This document shows, piece by piece, positions 10,683-21,485 of a DNA stretch of 64,000 nt. A program made the position numbers and the translations under genes. Below the pieces are notes generated by a model, which searched no databases, was not told the DNA's origin, and saw nothing but the letters and a program-made list of their open reading frames with translations. The stretch spans positions 470,168-534,167 of the forward strand of contig CAJNDS010002109.1 in NCBI GenBank assembly GCA_905221605.1, in the 5' to 3' direction. This stretch comes from Symbiodinium natans (taxonomy: Eukaryota > Sar > Dinophyceae > Suessiales > Symbiodiniaceae). Numbering within the stretch: the first letter of the stretch is position 1; each line of letters opens with the position of its first letter.

Positions 10683-11244
10683 ACGGCTTAGGGTTTAGGG
10701 TTTAGGGTTTATCTAGTGTTTAGGGTTTAGGGTTTAGGGGTTAGGGCTTAGGACTGAGGTTGCCCCTAAGTTTAGCTGAAGGATCTACTGCAGATCTTTT
10801 TTGGGGGTAGGTGTAGGCAGAAGCTGTTTCGGGCTTTGGGAAAGCAGAAGCTGTTCCAGGCCCGTTGAAAGGAATGGGGTCGGAACCATAAGTTGAATCC
10901 TCAACATGGCCCCTCTTCTGGCACCGACTTCTGCTTAGGGTACCCCAAACCCTAAACCATACACCCTAAACCCTAAGTGACCCTAAACCCTAAACCCTTA
11001 AATCCTAAACCCTGCCTAAACCCCCCTTCTTGTTTGAGCAAGCGCACCGAAAGTGGGCTCAGAGCGCCGATTCGGTTTCAAGGTTTAGGGCAGGGTTTAG
11101 GGGCTTAGGGTTGAGGGTTGAGGGGTTGGGGTTTAGGGTTCAGGGTTCAGGGTTCAGGGTTCAGGGTTTGGGGTTTGGGGTTTGGGGTTTAGGGTTTAGG
11201 GTTTAGGGTTTAGGGTTTAGGGTTTGGGGGGGGGGGGGGGGGGG
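10683..11244. repeat. TTTAGGG repeat field with G run
   Basis: TTTAGGG, TTCAGGG and TTTGGGG tandem blocks (best at 11090-11226) ending in a G run at 11226-11244. A possible short island (KLFRALGKQKLFQAR) at about 10820-10870 is weak. Confidence 0.7.
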
Positions 11245-11582
11245 CGGTACCATGCACGGGCAGAATCTGATCTTGTTGAGTGGTGAGGCTTTCTGGGCCC
11301 CTTGAGACTGCATAGTTAGCTGCAGTACCTTCCGCGCAGGAAACCAGCTGCGGCCTCACCGGATCACCGGTGATTTAGGCACTTCAACGATAAGTGGCTG
11401 GCTGAGTAGAAATGCCCATAGCAGTAGTGGTCTGAGGTAGATCCGAAACCCTGAACCATTTGGAAGAAGGGTTTGAGGGCTGGGACTCATGCTTGCTGAT
11501 AGGGACTGTTCTTAATCTAGATTTACATATTTCTTCTTGGTCCGTGTCCGGCCGGGAGGAGGGGGGGGGGGGGGGATCTCAA

Positions 11583-11690
11583 AGTATGTATTGTGAAATG
11601 TGGAATATCTGTGAAGGGTCCGATAATGGGAATCCACTCAGCCACTTCGATGTGAATCTGCTCCGGGATCGGCATGTGACTGAAGCGTAA
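11583..11690 (+). CDS. Exon-like island, unrecognised
   Basis: Reads YCEMWNICEGSDNGNPLSHF and DVNLLRDRHVTEA to a TAA. The bases before it (11460-11575) contain a G run that breaks confidence in the longer open frame. Confidence 0.35.
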   Translation, partial: SMYCEMWNICEGSDNGNPLSHFDVNLLRDRHVTEA

Positions 11691-11778
11691 ACCAAAAAAC
11701 GAGCGGTGACACAGAAGGTTGAGAGCATCGTAACTTCGCAAGCATCCATCCATCTTAGGGAGCTCTGAGAATACCCTA

Positions 11779-11921
11779 TACTCGGAGGTTCCTGGTATCT
11801 AGAACCCAGTTATAACTGCACTTATCACCCACTTCTAAGCCCCTTAAGTGCCCTGACATGATTATAATCGGGTTATAAGTACAGCTATAGTTGGGGTACT
11901 AAGTACCATGAACCTCCAAGT
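11779..11921. mobile_element. MITE family 1, copy 1
   Basis: Left end TACTCGGAGGTTCCTGGTA, right end TACCATGAACCTCCAAGT: near-perfect inverted ends. The interior is rich in TTATAACTG/CAGTTATAA-like palindromic steps and has no coding capacity. The TA at each outer edge suggests a TA target duplication, as made by Tc1/mariner-type transposases. Confidence 0.75.
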
Positions 11922-11928
11922 GGTGAGC

Positions 11929-12024
11929 ATGGCCCTGAAGCCCGATGCTGCCAACGCTTCCTTCACAATGCGTGAAGACTGCCAACTTCTGGCACGAAAA
12001 TGGAAGCCACTAGGGCGCACTTAG
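11929..12024 (+). CDS. Short open frame next to MITE
   Basis: ATG-initiated 31-residue frame (MALKPDAANASFTMREDCQL ... WKPLGRT) ending TAG. It begins 8 bases after the MITE. It may be an exon whose true edges differ, or a chance frame. Confidence 0.3.
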   Translation: MALKPDAANASFTMREDCQLLARKWKPLGRT

Positions 12025-12106
12025 GCTCCTAAGACGTTCGAAAGATAAAGCCTGCCTAAACTTGGCTGCACTTAGGAGGGTAGCTATAAATTAATTTTCA
12101 GCTGCC

Positions 12107-12394
12107 TTGTTAAGAAACCCAACAAGCCCAAAAAGGCTAAAGATCTCAAGTTACAGGAAAGCACCACAAAGTAAAGGCTCACCTCTCACTCACCCAAAGA
12201 AAGAACTACATGAGAGCATTCCGGTAATGACCCGAAAGCCTGAACTGCTTAAATCCGAACCCTACACCCCTCGCCCCCCCATCCGTCCCAAAAGAGATCG
12301 AGATAGATACCCGACAAAAAACCCGCATCATTTATGCAACCCTTCGTTCTCCAAATCCCTAAGGCCCGGCTCGGGGTTTAGGTCTTCGGGGTGA
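12107..12394 (+). CDS. Weak open frame, Pro/Lys/Arg-rich
   Basis: A 95-residue open frame; the middle (KKELHESIPVMTRKPELLKS) looks coding, the ends are repeat-derived. No splice edges identified. Confidence 0.25.
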   Translation: MLRNPTSPKRLKISSYRKAPQSKGSPLTHPKKELHESIPVMTRKPELLKSEPYTPRPPIRPKRDRDRYPTKNPHHLCNPSFSKSLRPGSGFRSSG

Positions 12395-12474
12395 TTTAAG
12401 AGATACTACTACTCGGGTTTAAAGTTTAGGGTTTAGGCTTTAGGGTATGTAGTAGACTTGAGGCAGGCTTCCCT

Positions 12475-12557
12475 AAACCCTAAACCCTAAACCCTAAACC
12501 CTAAACCCTAAGCCCTAAGCCCTAAACCCTAAACCCTAAACCCTAAACCCTAAACCA
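12475..12557. repeat. CCCTAAA tandem array
   Basis: About a dozen tandem CCCTAAA units, a few of them CCCTAAG. Interstitial telomere-type array. Confidence 0.95.
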
Positions 12558-12610
12558 TCACTACAGCACCCTGAACCCTAAAGGGCTTGAGAGTGGCTTC
12601 CTTTCCACAG

Positions 12611-12709
12611 ATTGCACCATCAAGGCAGGCTCCCCGACATCTCTGGCCCGGAGTCCCGCAACGGCTTGGTGCTCAGTGGGGGAAAAGGCGCAGGCAACCC
12701 TTCTGTGAG
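12611..12709 (+). CDS. Exon island with clear splice edges, unrecognised
   Basis: Acceptor TTTCCACAG, donor GAG|GTGCCG. Two frames are open; the better one reads LHHQGRLPDISGPESRNGLV. Function unknown. Confidence 0.4.
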
Positions 12710-12911
12710 GTGCCGAAGTGCTCTAAAAGTAGATACATGAGGGGAGGGTTTAGGGTTTAGGGTTTAGGGTTTAGGGCTTAGGGTTTAGGGTTCAGGGCGA
12801 ATATTGGAATCCCTTCTTGGGTGCGAATTTATCATGCGGGGCCTTGACGCCAGGGTACCAGCAGCCAGGAACCCGTAGTTTTACCCTGGTTTAGGGTTTA
12901 GGGTTTCTGAG

Positions 12912-12985
12912 TTCATAAGCCCCCCAACAGGGTGCACTTTCAGTTCTATAGGAAATTGTAGTATCCCAAAAAGGTAAAGTGTACT
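12912..12985. repeat. Dispersed repeat, pair member
   Basis: CTGAGTTCATAAGCCCCC and the following 60 bases recur at 40923-41010 with moderate divergence, ending GTATCCCAAAAAG in both. Probably a small transposable element. Confidence 0.55.
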
Positions 12986-13341
12986 TGGCCTTTTAGTAAC
13001 ACCCTGAACAATATTTATGTGTAGGGACCCTTATAAGCCCAAATAAGGAAAAGAAAGCATGTCCCGAAATCCAACCGAGGGTTCACAGGGCTTATTGGGT
13101 TTATAGGGAAGGGTTTTGGGTTTAGGGTGCTCAAAAACCCGAAATCCTCAAGTCGGAGCCCTTCAAGGCTTGCAGGGTTTGGGTGTTTTTGGGGCTGCAG
13201 GGTCTTGGGTCTTTGGGGCTTTGGGGGCTTTAGTGCTTTGGGTTTTGGGGATTTGTCCTTTCCGGGTTGAGGGTTTGCAAGGGTCAAGACCCTAAACTCT
13301 AAATCCTAAACCCTAAACCCTAAATTTAGAGCCCTCCTATC

Positions 13342-14045
13342 TTCGCACCCTGGGTTGCCCGTCCCTTCAAACGCGCACCTGTCAGAGGATGGCAAGCAAA
13401 ACGCTCATTCTGCACGGTCACCTGTTGGTCTACTTGGTTTAGGGTTTAGGGTTTAGGGTTTAGGGTGCTCTCATTGAAGTTGGCAGTCCTGTTCAGGGGT
13501 TGTGGTTTAGGGGGGTTTAGGGTGTAGGGCTGCGTGGCACTGTTTCGATTGAGTAAGTTTGCTTAGCATCCCCTAGAAACCCTCGCAGATTCCCCACGAA
13601 CCACCTTACAAACCCCGCTTACTAAGTCAAAAGCACTTCCAAGTCCGGTTGTTTTGGGGGTCCGTGGTTGAGGATTTCAGGTTTCGTCGGGTATGGCGCA
13701 AGTCCTTGCGCCAAGTTGGGCTGCTTTCAGGGCGGGGGCTTTAGGGTTTAGGGTGTAGGGTTTAAGGTTTAGGGTTCTGACCTTGTTATCTAGTCCACAA
13801 GCATCTATGCGGGGTCCAGAATCATGGCAACATGGGGGTCTGAGGACCATTTGAGAACAGGGCCCCTGGTCCCTTGTAATCGGGTAATTCACCCGCCCAA
13901 TTTCCGGAACATTCCCGGCAACTCCCGAAGCTTCGAATTCCCAAAGCCTGTCGACCCTGTCGACCCCCAGCAAGAAAAGCCATCTTCGACACAAGCCACC
14001 TGTGCGACCATGTCCAGCATTTTGGCAGGAAGTACCTTAGTATAA
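13342..14045 (+). CDS. Exon-like islands, unrecognised
   Basis: 13342-13437 reads LRTLGCPSLQTRTCQRMASK; 13824-14045 is an ATG-initiated frame (FEFPKPVDPVDPQQEKPSST ... ATMSSILAGSTLV) to a TAG. Repeats separate them. The opposite strand is also open over 13820-14050, so the strand is uncertain. Confidence 0.3.
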
Positions 14046-14169
14046 GGCTCAAGGCCTCCTACCAAGCTTTGCTATACTGCAAGGCCCTCAAATTTGGGAT
14101 GCCGTCCTGGCACCTGAACCCTAAACTCCATACAGCCGGAAACGTTGCGCAAAGCAGGCTGCAGCGGCT

Positions 14170-14345
14170 GCACCCAATACCCCAAACCCTCAACCCTAAG
14201 CCCTAAACCCTAAACCCTAAGCCCTAAACCCTAAACCCTAAACCCTAAACCCTAAGCCCTAAACCCTAAACCCTAAGCCCTAAACCTAAACCCTCAACCC
14301 TAAGCCCTAAACCCTAAGCCTTAAGCCCTAAACCCTAAACCCTAG
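14170..14345. repeat. CCCTAAA/CCCTAAG array
   Basis: Tandem CCCTAAA units with frequent CCCTAAG and CCTCAAC variants. Confidence 0.9.
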
Positions 14346-15335
14346 GTGCCCTGAAAAGGTTGGCTCCGGCTGCATAGGGGTGAGCCCTTGCATCTTGAGT
14401 TGGCCAGGGTCGTGTGTTGAGGACATGGAGAATCAAGGCTGCCCAGTAACCTAGGCTTAGAAAGGGTGCCCTTTTTTGCTTAAAGGGGTTTATAAGGGAA
14501 CCTAAACCCCCCAAAAAGGGAATAAGGGTACTACTGGGCAACCTAGGATTCAAGCAGTTCAGAGTGTGTAAAGGGCTTTGGGGGCTTCAATACGGCAGTG
14601 TTTACAGGGGTTTTGGGCCACTCCTCCCGGATTTGAGCGTCAAGGTCGACCTTGAACCCCGCAACCCCAAACCCGAAACAGAACCCTAAACCTAATACCT
14701 AAACCCTGAACCCTAAACCCAAAACCCGTGTTACAGGTTTCGGATCCCTGCGACCTTCCCACCAGAAACCCTGAACCCCTCAGTCCCACGCCTGAGGCAA
14801 AGTTGGGCTTCGGGGCCCTAGGCGCTAGGTTCCTGATTACTGAGCCTCATATCCTAAACCCTGGACCCTAAACTGCCCGACACCCCAAATCCTAAACCCC
14901 AAATCCTAGACCCTAAACCCAAAACCCTGAAATCCCAAACCCTAAGCCCGACACCCCAAATCCTCAACCCCAAGCCCCAAACCCTAAGCCCCACGTCCGA
15001 AACCTCACACCTTAAGCAGGAGACCCACACCCCGCTTCGGCAATTCCCCAATACAAAGGAGCCTTGGCCGTCAAAAGGACAAAAAGGGCTTAGGGGTTAG
15101 TATTTAGGGTTTAGGGTTTAGAGCGGTAAATCTTCAAAAACTAACCCCAGAGAAGGCACCTACATATAGGAGGCTTCAGGCAAGCTTAGGGAAGCTACTT
15201 TAAACCCAGAAAACCCAAAACCTTAAATCTAAACCCTAAACTAAACCCCAAGCCTCAAACCCTAAACCTCAAACCCTAAACCTTGAATCCAAAACCTCAA
15301 ACCCTACACACTAAACCTCAAACCCTAAACCCTAC
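14346..15335. other. Decayed repeat region, no gene seen
   Basis: Mostly degenerate CCCTAAA and CCCAAA units with short unique islands (14346-14440, 14600-14650) that I could not read as coding. Confidence 0.5.
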
Positions 15336-15339
15336 GCTC

Positions 15340-16640
15340 CCATTGAGGCGCCGGCTTATACGAGAGTGACCGGCTGCATGACATCCCAACACTCTTGGCC
15401 TTTCACAGGAGCTGCAGGGAAAGCGTTTAGGGTTTAGGAATTCGGGCTGAGGGTTTAGAGTGTAGCCTGAAGGTTCCTACGTCGTTCCTGTTTAGGATAC
15501 ATTATATGGAAGCAGAGTACACAGTATACTCCCCTAGAGGCACTACATAGGAACCTTGTGATGGCGTCTTAAGATGTCGGGGAGGTGGCCCTAGGGTGGG
15601 TCCAAAATGTTGAGCCTCCACAAGGATTTCTTGGTTAAGAGCTGTTTAGGCTCGTAGCCTATGTTCTCCCTTGTACTAACAGTCCTTAATGGGGATTCTA
15701 AATAGGGAGTACCATAATCCCTGCTACGGACTGTAGTATAAAGGGGGACCTCCCAACTTGCAATGCTCTCTATAGTAGGTTCGGGCATCAATGTCCCATA
15801 ATCTTTTCCTTCGTTCCAGAGCTGGCGCCCGTTTTGGTTTTGGAGATAGGGTTGTGGCTTGCGGCGGGAGAACTGTCGGCATTGCCGTGGACATCAGTTA
15901 CCCTAAACCCTAAACCTTAAACTCTAAATCCTACACCCTAAACTCTAAACCCTAAACCCTAGACCATGCCAGTCCATCAAGTGGGAGGGTATCAAGCGGA
16001 CAAGCTCACCAGCGGTACACTAGGGCACACACTTGGCTTCCGCGGGAGGTTGTTGAAGCCTTGCTGCAGGATGCTGGATTTTACTGACATCGGATATGTA
16101 GGGCTTGATGTGTGGGGGGGTAGGGTTCGGCTTCGGTTCAAGGTTTAGGTACAGTACTGTCCGATGTGTGTAGGGCTAGGTGCTGTCTCCAGTCGACAAC
16201 ACGGGGAAGCTGCAGCGGCCTCCATGAATGTCTGGAAGCTCCCCTAAACCCTAAACCCTAACCCGCTTGCCTGTCGAGACAGCTTTCACCAGCACACTTC
16301 TACGAGCAGAAATTCAAAGAACCATGCATGCAAGAGTGGAAAGACAGCGAAGAAAAAACAACTTACACCGGGCTGTGAATTCATGAACAAGAAGATCGAA
16401 CTACGCGGTGTAGGTTGTACATTGCTACCAGCACCACAGTCTTAGGACGTTGCACGCTCCCCTTCGGGTTTAGGGTGCTCAGGGTCGAGTGTCTTCACCA
16501 CTAAATGCTGTAAAGTATAGAGGAGCCTTTGCGGCGCAGGGCGTTGGACTTGCTCTGAAGCTCCTTGCACGCGACATGCAGTTGAGGGCTCAACATGTTA
16601 AGTTCGCCCCCCTCCCCCCCCTTGGCCTGGCCCGGCCCCC
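15340..16640 (+). CDS. Exon-island cluster, unrecognised gene
   Basis: Islands: 15345-15425 (PIEAPAYTRVTGCMTSQHSW), 15820-15901 after GTTCCAG (AGARFGFGDRVVACGGRTVG, then IAVDIS), 16005-16085 (HTWLPREVVEALLQDAGFY; an overlapping frame is also open), 16260-16372 (SPAHFYEQKFKEPCMQEWKD) and 16500-16610 (KYRGAFAAQGVGLALKLLAR). Each is flanked by repeats. The third resembles substrate-domain helices of many enzymes but gives no secure family. Confidence 0.35.
15659..15756. mobile_element. MITE family 2, copy 1
   Basis: Left CTCCCTTGTACTAACAGTCC, right GGACTGTAGTATAAAGGGGG. Inverted ends with a 30-base spacer. Sits between two exon-like islands. Confidence 0.75.
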
Positions 16641-18491
16641 CTCCCCCCATCCCCCCACCCCCAAAGCAATAAAGTGGTGCAATGAGAATTCATAGGGCCA
16701 TGTGACTGTAATTATAGTTTAGGTCCTTGGAAGACTACGAGCCCTAACCTCATTTACACGGCTCCCAGTGCAACACCAGGATGGGCTAGTAGGCCCTGTA
16801 CTCAGGGTATAGCCCCAAACCCTAAACACTAACCCCATCCTGGCAAGTGCTGTTCACGTTTGACGGCCCATGAGAACCAAACACGACCTTAGCTCGGAAC
16901 CCTAAACTCTGGTGTCCGGTGTATTGAGAAGGCCCTAAACAAAAAGAACACAAAAACTCAAAACCCCAAACCCCAACACCACCCAAAAAGCCCTAAAACC
17001 CCAAAACCCTAAGTCCCTTAAACCCTAAAACCCAAAAACCCTGAAACCCGAATATTTTACCACTGAGCCATCGGTCCGAAAATGTGGTGGGGAACCCTAC
17101 ACCATCTAGTCCAAAGACTAAAGAGTAACCGAGGAAGACAGAGGGTACCCTTCTTGGCATAAAGGGGCTTATTATAAGGGAACCCAAACCCTGAACATGG
17201 TGACTCAGGGCCTACTCTGAGTCCTAGCCATATACACCGAACCGAGCTGTTGCTTAGGGCTTGGGGTGAGGGATTGGGATTTAGGTTTAGGGTTTAGGCT
17301 TAGGGTCAGGGTTTTGAAGGTCCGGGGTTACACTGCGTTTTGATGTGGTTGTGGCTGTCATCTCGGCGTGGACATACCTTAAAACATCGGGATCCTCAAT
17401 ATGACTTAAGGTCTATTCCTTATTTGAGGGGTATTGGGCTGCTTGGGTAACCCTAAACCCTAAACCCTGAACCCTAAACCCGAAACCCGAAACACTAAAA
17501 CCTAAACCCTGAACCCTAAACCTTTGGGCTCTTTGGGTGCGCTTGGACCCTGTGGGCACGCTCCTGATCTGACATCAGCGGCGACGTCGGGCAAGCGTCA
17601 TCGTTGGAGCCAAGGGACCTATACATGCTTTGAGGGTTTAGGGTTTAGGGTTTAGGGTTTGGGGTTTGGGGTTTGGGGGGGAGCTTCTAATCATTGGACT
17701 CTCCCTGGGTTTCGGGGACCCTTTTTTAAAGATCCTCGAAGGGTAATGTACGGGCCAGAGTCGGAGTATCTTCAGGGGAGCCTTCTTAGGGGCACATTTT
17801 TGGGGGTCCTGGTTTGATCCCTTTGATTTTCTCAAAATTAGGGGGCGTAAACCCGAAACACCAAACCCCAAACCCCAAACCCCCAAACCCTAATGTTAGA
17901 GTCGCTTTAATAAACCCCCCCCCCCCCCCAAATCTTGTTTTGGTCCCCGGGGTTTGGAGGGGTGGAAAAAAAGAGGGGGTGTCAATTATGAGGATTCTGG
18001 GGGTCTGGGGTCTGGGGGTCTGGGGGTCTGGGGGGGGTCAGCTGTCAGGGTCTGCTTTGCTTATTTTCAGTAAAATTTTCAATTCCTGGCCAGAGAAATT
18101 TTACAATTACCACCCCATTCTTATTATCACCGGACCCCCCTATATAGACTTGTTTACATACATCGGCCCGAAAACCTCCCGTAATGGAAAGTAGTCTTCG
18201 GCTGGGGCCCTCTGGCCTGGCGAATATTACTATTGCCACCCCAATTAAAAAAGCCACTCTCACATTAAACCCCAAAACCCCAAAACCCCAAAAAACCCAA
18301 AACCTCTACCCTCCTTTCATCCCCCCCCCCCCCCACAGAAAGGCGTGGAACCAACCCCCCCCCCCTTTTGAAGAAAAAAGAACCGCCCCAAAACGGGACC
18401 CGAATCTGAGGAAACCCCCAAGATCCCTCCTGGCAGCTTCTGGACGCTTCAGGGATAAGGGCTCTCCGTGAACCCGAAACCCTGATCACTC

Positions 18492-18564
18492 TGACCCCTA
18501 AACCCTAAACCCTAAACCCTAAACCCTAAACCCTAAACCCTAAACCCTAAACCCTAAACCCTGA
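18492..18564. repeat. CCCTAAA tandem array
   Basis: Ten uninterrupted seven-base units. Confidence 0.95.
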
Positions 18565-18702
18565 ATTCTCCAAGCTCAGGTTGGATCGGTCCCCCTGCGA
18601 GAAAGAAGCACCCTATGAGACTTTGGGGGTTTAGGCCTTTGGGGCTTTGGGGGTTTCCAGGGGATCAGGCTTCGGGCCGCCCTCCCAAAAAGAAAAAAGA
18701 GT

Positions 18703-18756
18703 TTAGGGTTTAGGGTTTAGGGTTTAGGGTTTAGGGTTTAGGGTTTAGGGTTTAGG
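18703..18756. repeat. TTTAGGG tandem array
   Basis: Seven to eight uninterrupted units, opposite orientation to the array 140 bases upstream. Confidence 0.95.
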
Positions 18757-18803
18757 GGAGGGGGGGATGGGTGATGTTGCCTGCTCTGGCGCTCTAGTCT
18801 TTC

Positions 18804-19860
18804 AGGTGTCTTCCTGTGAGGTCGCCCAAACGGAGGGTTTATGTTTCTTGTAGGCTATCGAAATGGGTAAGCAAGCATGGGAGTTTTGGGTACGAGTGGA
18901 TACAGGTAATGATGGTGGGGTGCAGGGTCTAAGATGCACTAGACGAGGGATCCAGGGCCTAAACCCTAGCCTTTAGGCAAACTGTAAACCCACTGAGGTC
19001 CACACAGCTTCACTGGCGAAGAGCTTTGATCCTCCTGCCCTGGCGGGTCCCATTCTGTGAAGCCCTCTAAAACCTAAACCCTAAACTTTAGAGCGTTTAG
19101 GTTTGAGGGTTAAAGGCTTCGGATGGTTTCGGGCTATTCTGAAGCCCTATATATATATATACACATAGAGGCATATACAGATACATATACATGTACGTAA
19201 ATACATGTGTATATATATATATACATACATACACATGTACATATACTCTAGTTGCCTGGTTGCCTCTCTCTGAACTACAGCAGTCTTTTCTTTTGTTGAG
19301 GGTGTGCTTCGGTCTGTGCACTTTAGGAACCAGGGCGCGATCTTCGCACACCTCCTGGTCGATTGGTTGATTGTGGGCCTTTTTTGTGGCCTGAAGATCT
19401 TTGGCACCTAAACCCTAAACCCTAAACTCTGAATCCTAAGCCCAAGACCAAATCCTAGCTGCTGGTGCGCGACAGGCTCCCTGAAACCCTTAAGCCCCGA
19501 AGCCTTGAAGCGTCATGCCCAAATGCCTCTCTCGGGCCGCCCGAGATGCCAGTAGCGGGGGTTCAGTGGCTGTTTGAAAGCCTACCCAAAGCCTCCAATG
19601 TAGTTCCTTTGTAGTTCCTTTTTGGGTTAGCTATAGGGGATTCCAGTATACTACCCCCAAAAGTACTACATAGGAGCCCTTGGGTAAACCCGAAACAACC
19701 CGAAACCCTATAAAAACCCCTAAACTCTAGACCCTAAACCCTAAACCCTAAACCCTAAACCCTAAACCCTAAACCCTAAACCTTCGAGAGGCCCCAGTGG
19801 CCTGACACTGGACCAGCCTTGCCACCTGGTTCCGAGTTTGAGGTCAAGGGCCACATGAGG
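18804..19860 (+). CDS. Exon-island cluster with a membrane-like segment
   Basis: 18806-18836 reads VSSCEVAQTE; 18854-18905 has acceptor TTGTAG and donor CAG|GTAATG and reads AIEMGKQAWEFWVRVDT; 19281-19411 follows CTACAG and reads AVFSFVEGVLRSVHFRNQGA then AHLLVDWLIVGLFCGLKIFG, a hydrophobic stretch long enough to cross a membrane; 19494-19626 reads PEMPVAGVQWLFESLPKASN; 19785-19858 reads FERPQWPDTGPALPPGSEFE. All are plus strand, probably one gene. A (TA)n tract (19148-19225) and CCCTAAA arrays lie between. Function unknown. Confidence 0.45.
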
Positions 19861-20412
19861 GCCTTATAAGGGCTTATAAGGCCCTAAACCCTAAACCCTA
19901 AACCCTAAACCCTAAACCCTAAACCCTGGGCTTATAAGGGCGTATGAGGGCTTAGATGGGGCTTGGGGCTTACATGGGCTTATGTGTGCTTATCTGGGCT
20001 TAAAAAAAAGGGCTTGTAAGGGCTTACGAGGCCTTATAAGGACTTATAAGTAACTACAAGGGTCTAAGGGTTATCAAAAAGGTCTTCAGGACTTGGGCTT
20101 TAGGGTCTGAGGGTTCCGGGCTTGTAAGGTTCAGGGATTTTCCCCCCCGAAACCCCAAACCCTAAATCCTAAACCCTAGCTAAACCCTAAGCCCTAAACC
20201 GTCTAAAGCCTATAAACTTCAAACCCCAAGCCAAGGGCGTACATGGGGGTCTACGAGCCCCCAAACCCCAAAACCCAAAACCCTAAACCCAAAACCCTAA
20301 ACCCAAAACCCTAAACCCAAAACCCAAAACCCTAAACCCTAAACCCCAAAACCCTAAAACCCTAAACCCCAAAACCCTAAACCCCTAAACCCTAAACCCT
20401 AAACCCTAAACT
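19728..20412. repeat. CCCTAAA arrays and variants
   Basis: Pure blocks at 19728-19785 and 19880-19926, and a long block with CCCAAAA variants at 20257-20412. Between them are GGGCTTATAAGG-type repeats (19927-20060). Confidence 0.9.
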
Positions 20413-20423
20413 GTTCTCTTGCA

Positions 20424-21280
20424 AGTTATCAGGGCTCTGTCGAGGTCCTTGGCATGTTGAAGGTATCAAAGACCCTTTGAAGGTGTTGTATGGAATACCC
20501 AGAAGCCCAGTTTGACTTAGTAAGCAGGGTTCGTAAGGTGAGTTATGGGGATTATAAGAAGACCCTAAACCCTAAACCCTAAACTAAGTAGACTTACGAA
20601 ATCGAAAAGAGCTTCCAAGTCGCTGTAGAAATACAAGGGCCCCAAAAGTCAAGGGCCCATGTCGGGCTGCGCAAGAACTAGGGTTTAGGGTTTAGGGTTT
20701 AGGGTTTAGGGTTTAGGGTTTAGGGTTTAGGGTTTAGGGTTTGCTAGCAAGCACAACTCCATCTCAAACGTCTACATGCCCATGAAGGTACCCTTAGAGG
20801 CTTTTAAGGGTTTCTTCGGCGGTGGTGGGGGGTGGGGGAAACCCTAAACCCTAAACCCTAAACCCCAAACCCTAAACCCTAAAGAGGTTGCAAAGAGTTA
20901 CAGGAACCTAGGGGCAGCCCGGGCTCGCCTGCCTGCACTTTTCGTTTGCTGAAGAGTGGGCAAGCAAGCTTGTAACGAGGGGCGTTTAGGGTTTAGGGTT
21001 TAGGGTTTAGGGTTTAGGGTTTAGGGAACCATGGATAGGGTGTCCCCGGTGTGTGGGTGGGTGGGTGGGTGGGTGGGCGGGTGGGTGGGCGGGTGGGTGT
21101 GTTTGAAATGCATGCAAGGCTCGATGTTTCTGCGCGGCCGGAATCTCGGACCATGCTACACCCTAAACCCTAAACCCTAAACCCTAAACCCTAGGACCAT
21201 GCAGTCTTCATGGGTAGAGTGATCCCAGGAAGTGGAGGCCAGCATCGGCCCAAACTCCAAATGAAAAGCGACATGTAAGC
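20424..21280 (+). CDS. Exon-island cluster, unrecognised gene
   Basis: 20424-20461 has acceptor TTGCAAG and donor GTATCA (YQGSVEVLGMLK); 20745-20789 reads ASKHNSISNVYMPMK before GTACCC; 20905-20960 after TTACAG reads EPRGSPGSPACTFRLLK; 21100-21159 reads EMHARLDVSARPESRTML; 21196-21275 reads VFMGRVIPGSGGQHRPKLQM. TTTAGGG arrays fill the gaps (for example 20680-20740, 20983-21027). Confidence 0.4.
21051..21098. repeat. GGGT minisatellite, G-quadruplex-prone
   Basis: Tandem GGGT/GGGC units. Regular G3 runs one base apart could fold as a G-quadruplex. Confidence 0.85.
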
Positions 21281-21290
21281 GTCTTCAAAC

Positions 21291-21482
21291 TTGGGATGCC
21301 GCCTCCCCGCCTTATACTAACAGCTCCAATTATTTAGGGTTTAGGGTTTAGGGTTTGGGGTTTGGGGTTTAGGGTTTAGGGCTTAAGGTTTAGGGGTTTA
21401 GGGGTTTAGGGGTTTAGGGTTTAGTGTTTAGGTGGTACGATAATCCCTACTAAGGACTGTTAGCAATAAGGGGGAACATCCT
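21291..21482. mobile_element. MITE family 2, copy 2, with telomere-type array inside
   Basis: Left end TTGGGATG...CTTATACTAACAG, right end TAAGGACTGTTAGCAATAAG then GGGGGAACATCC. The normal 30-base spacer is replaced by about 100 bases of TTTAGGG, TTTGGGG and TTTAGGGG units. Confidence 0.75.
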
Positions 21483-21485
21483 GAG

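Larger units (their letters stand above)
16641..18803. other. Repeat-dominated stretch with two weak islands
   Basis: Mostly TTTAGGG/CCCTAAA variants, C and G runs. Weak plus-strand islands: 17324-17382 (LRFDVVVAVISAWTYL, hydrophobic) and 17535-17622 (CGHAPDLTSAATSGKRHRWS). The longer frames at 17814-18490 translate repeats and are not called. Confidence 0.4.

Noticed and set aside
12475-12557. True chromosome end
   Set aside because: Arrays are short, in both orientations, interspersed with coding islands throughout; these are interstitial repeats.
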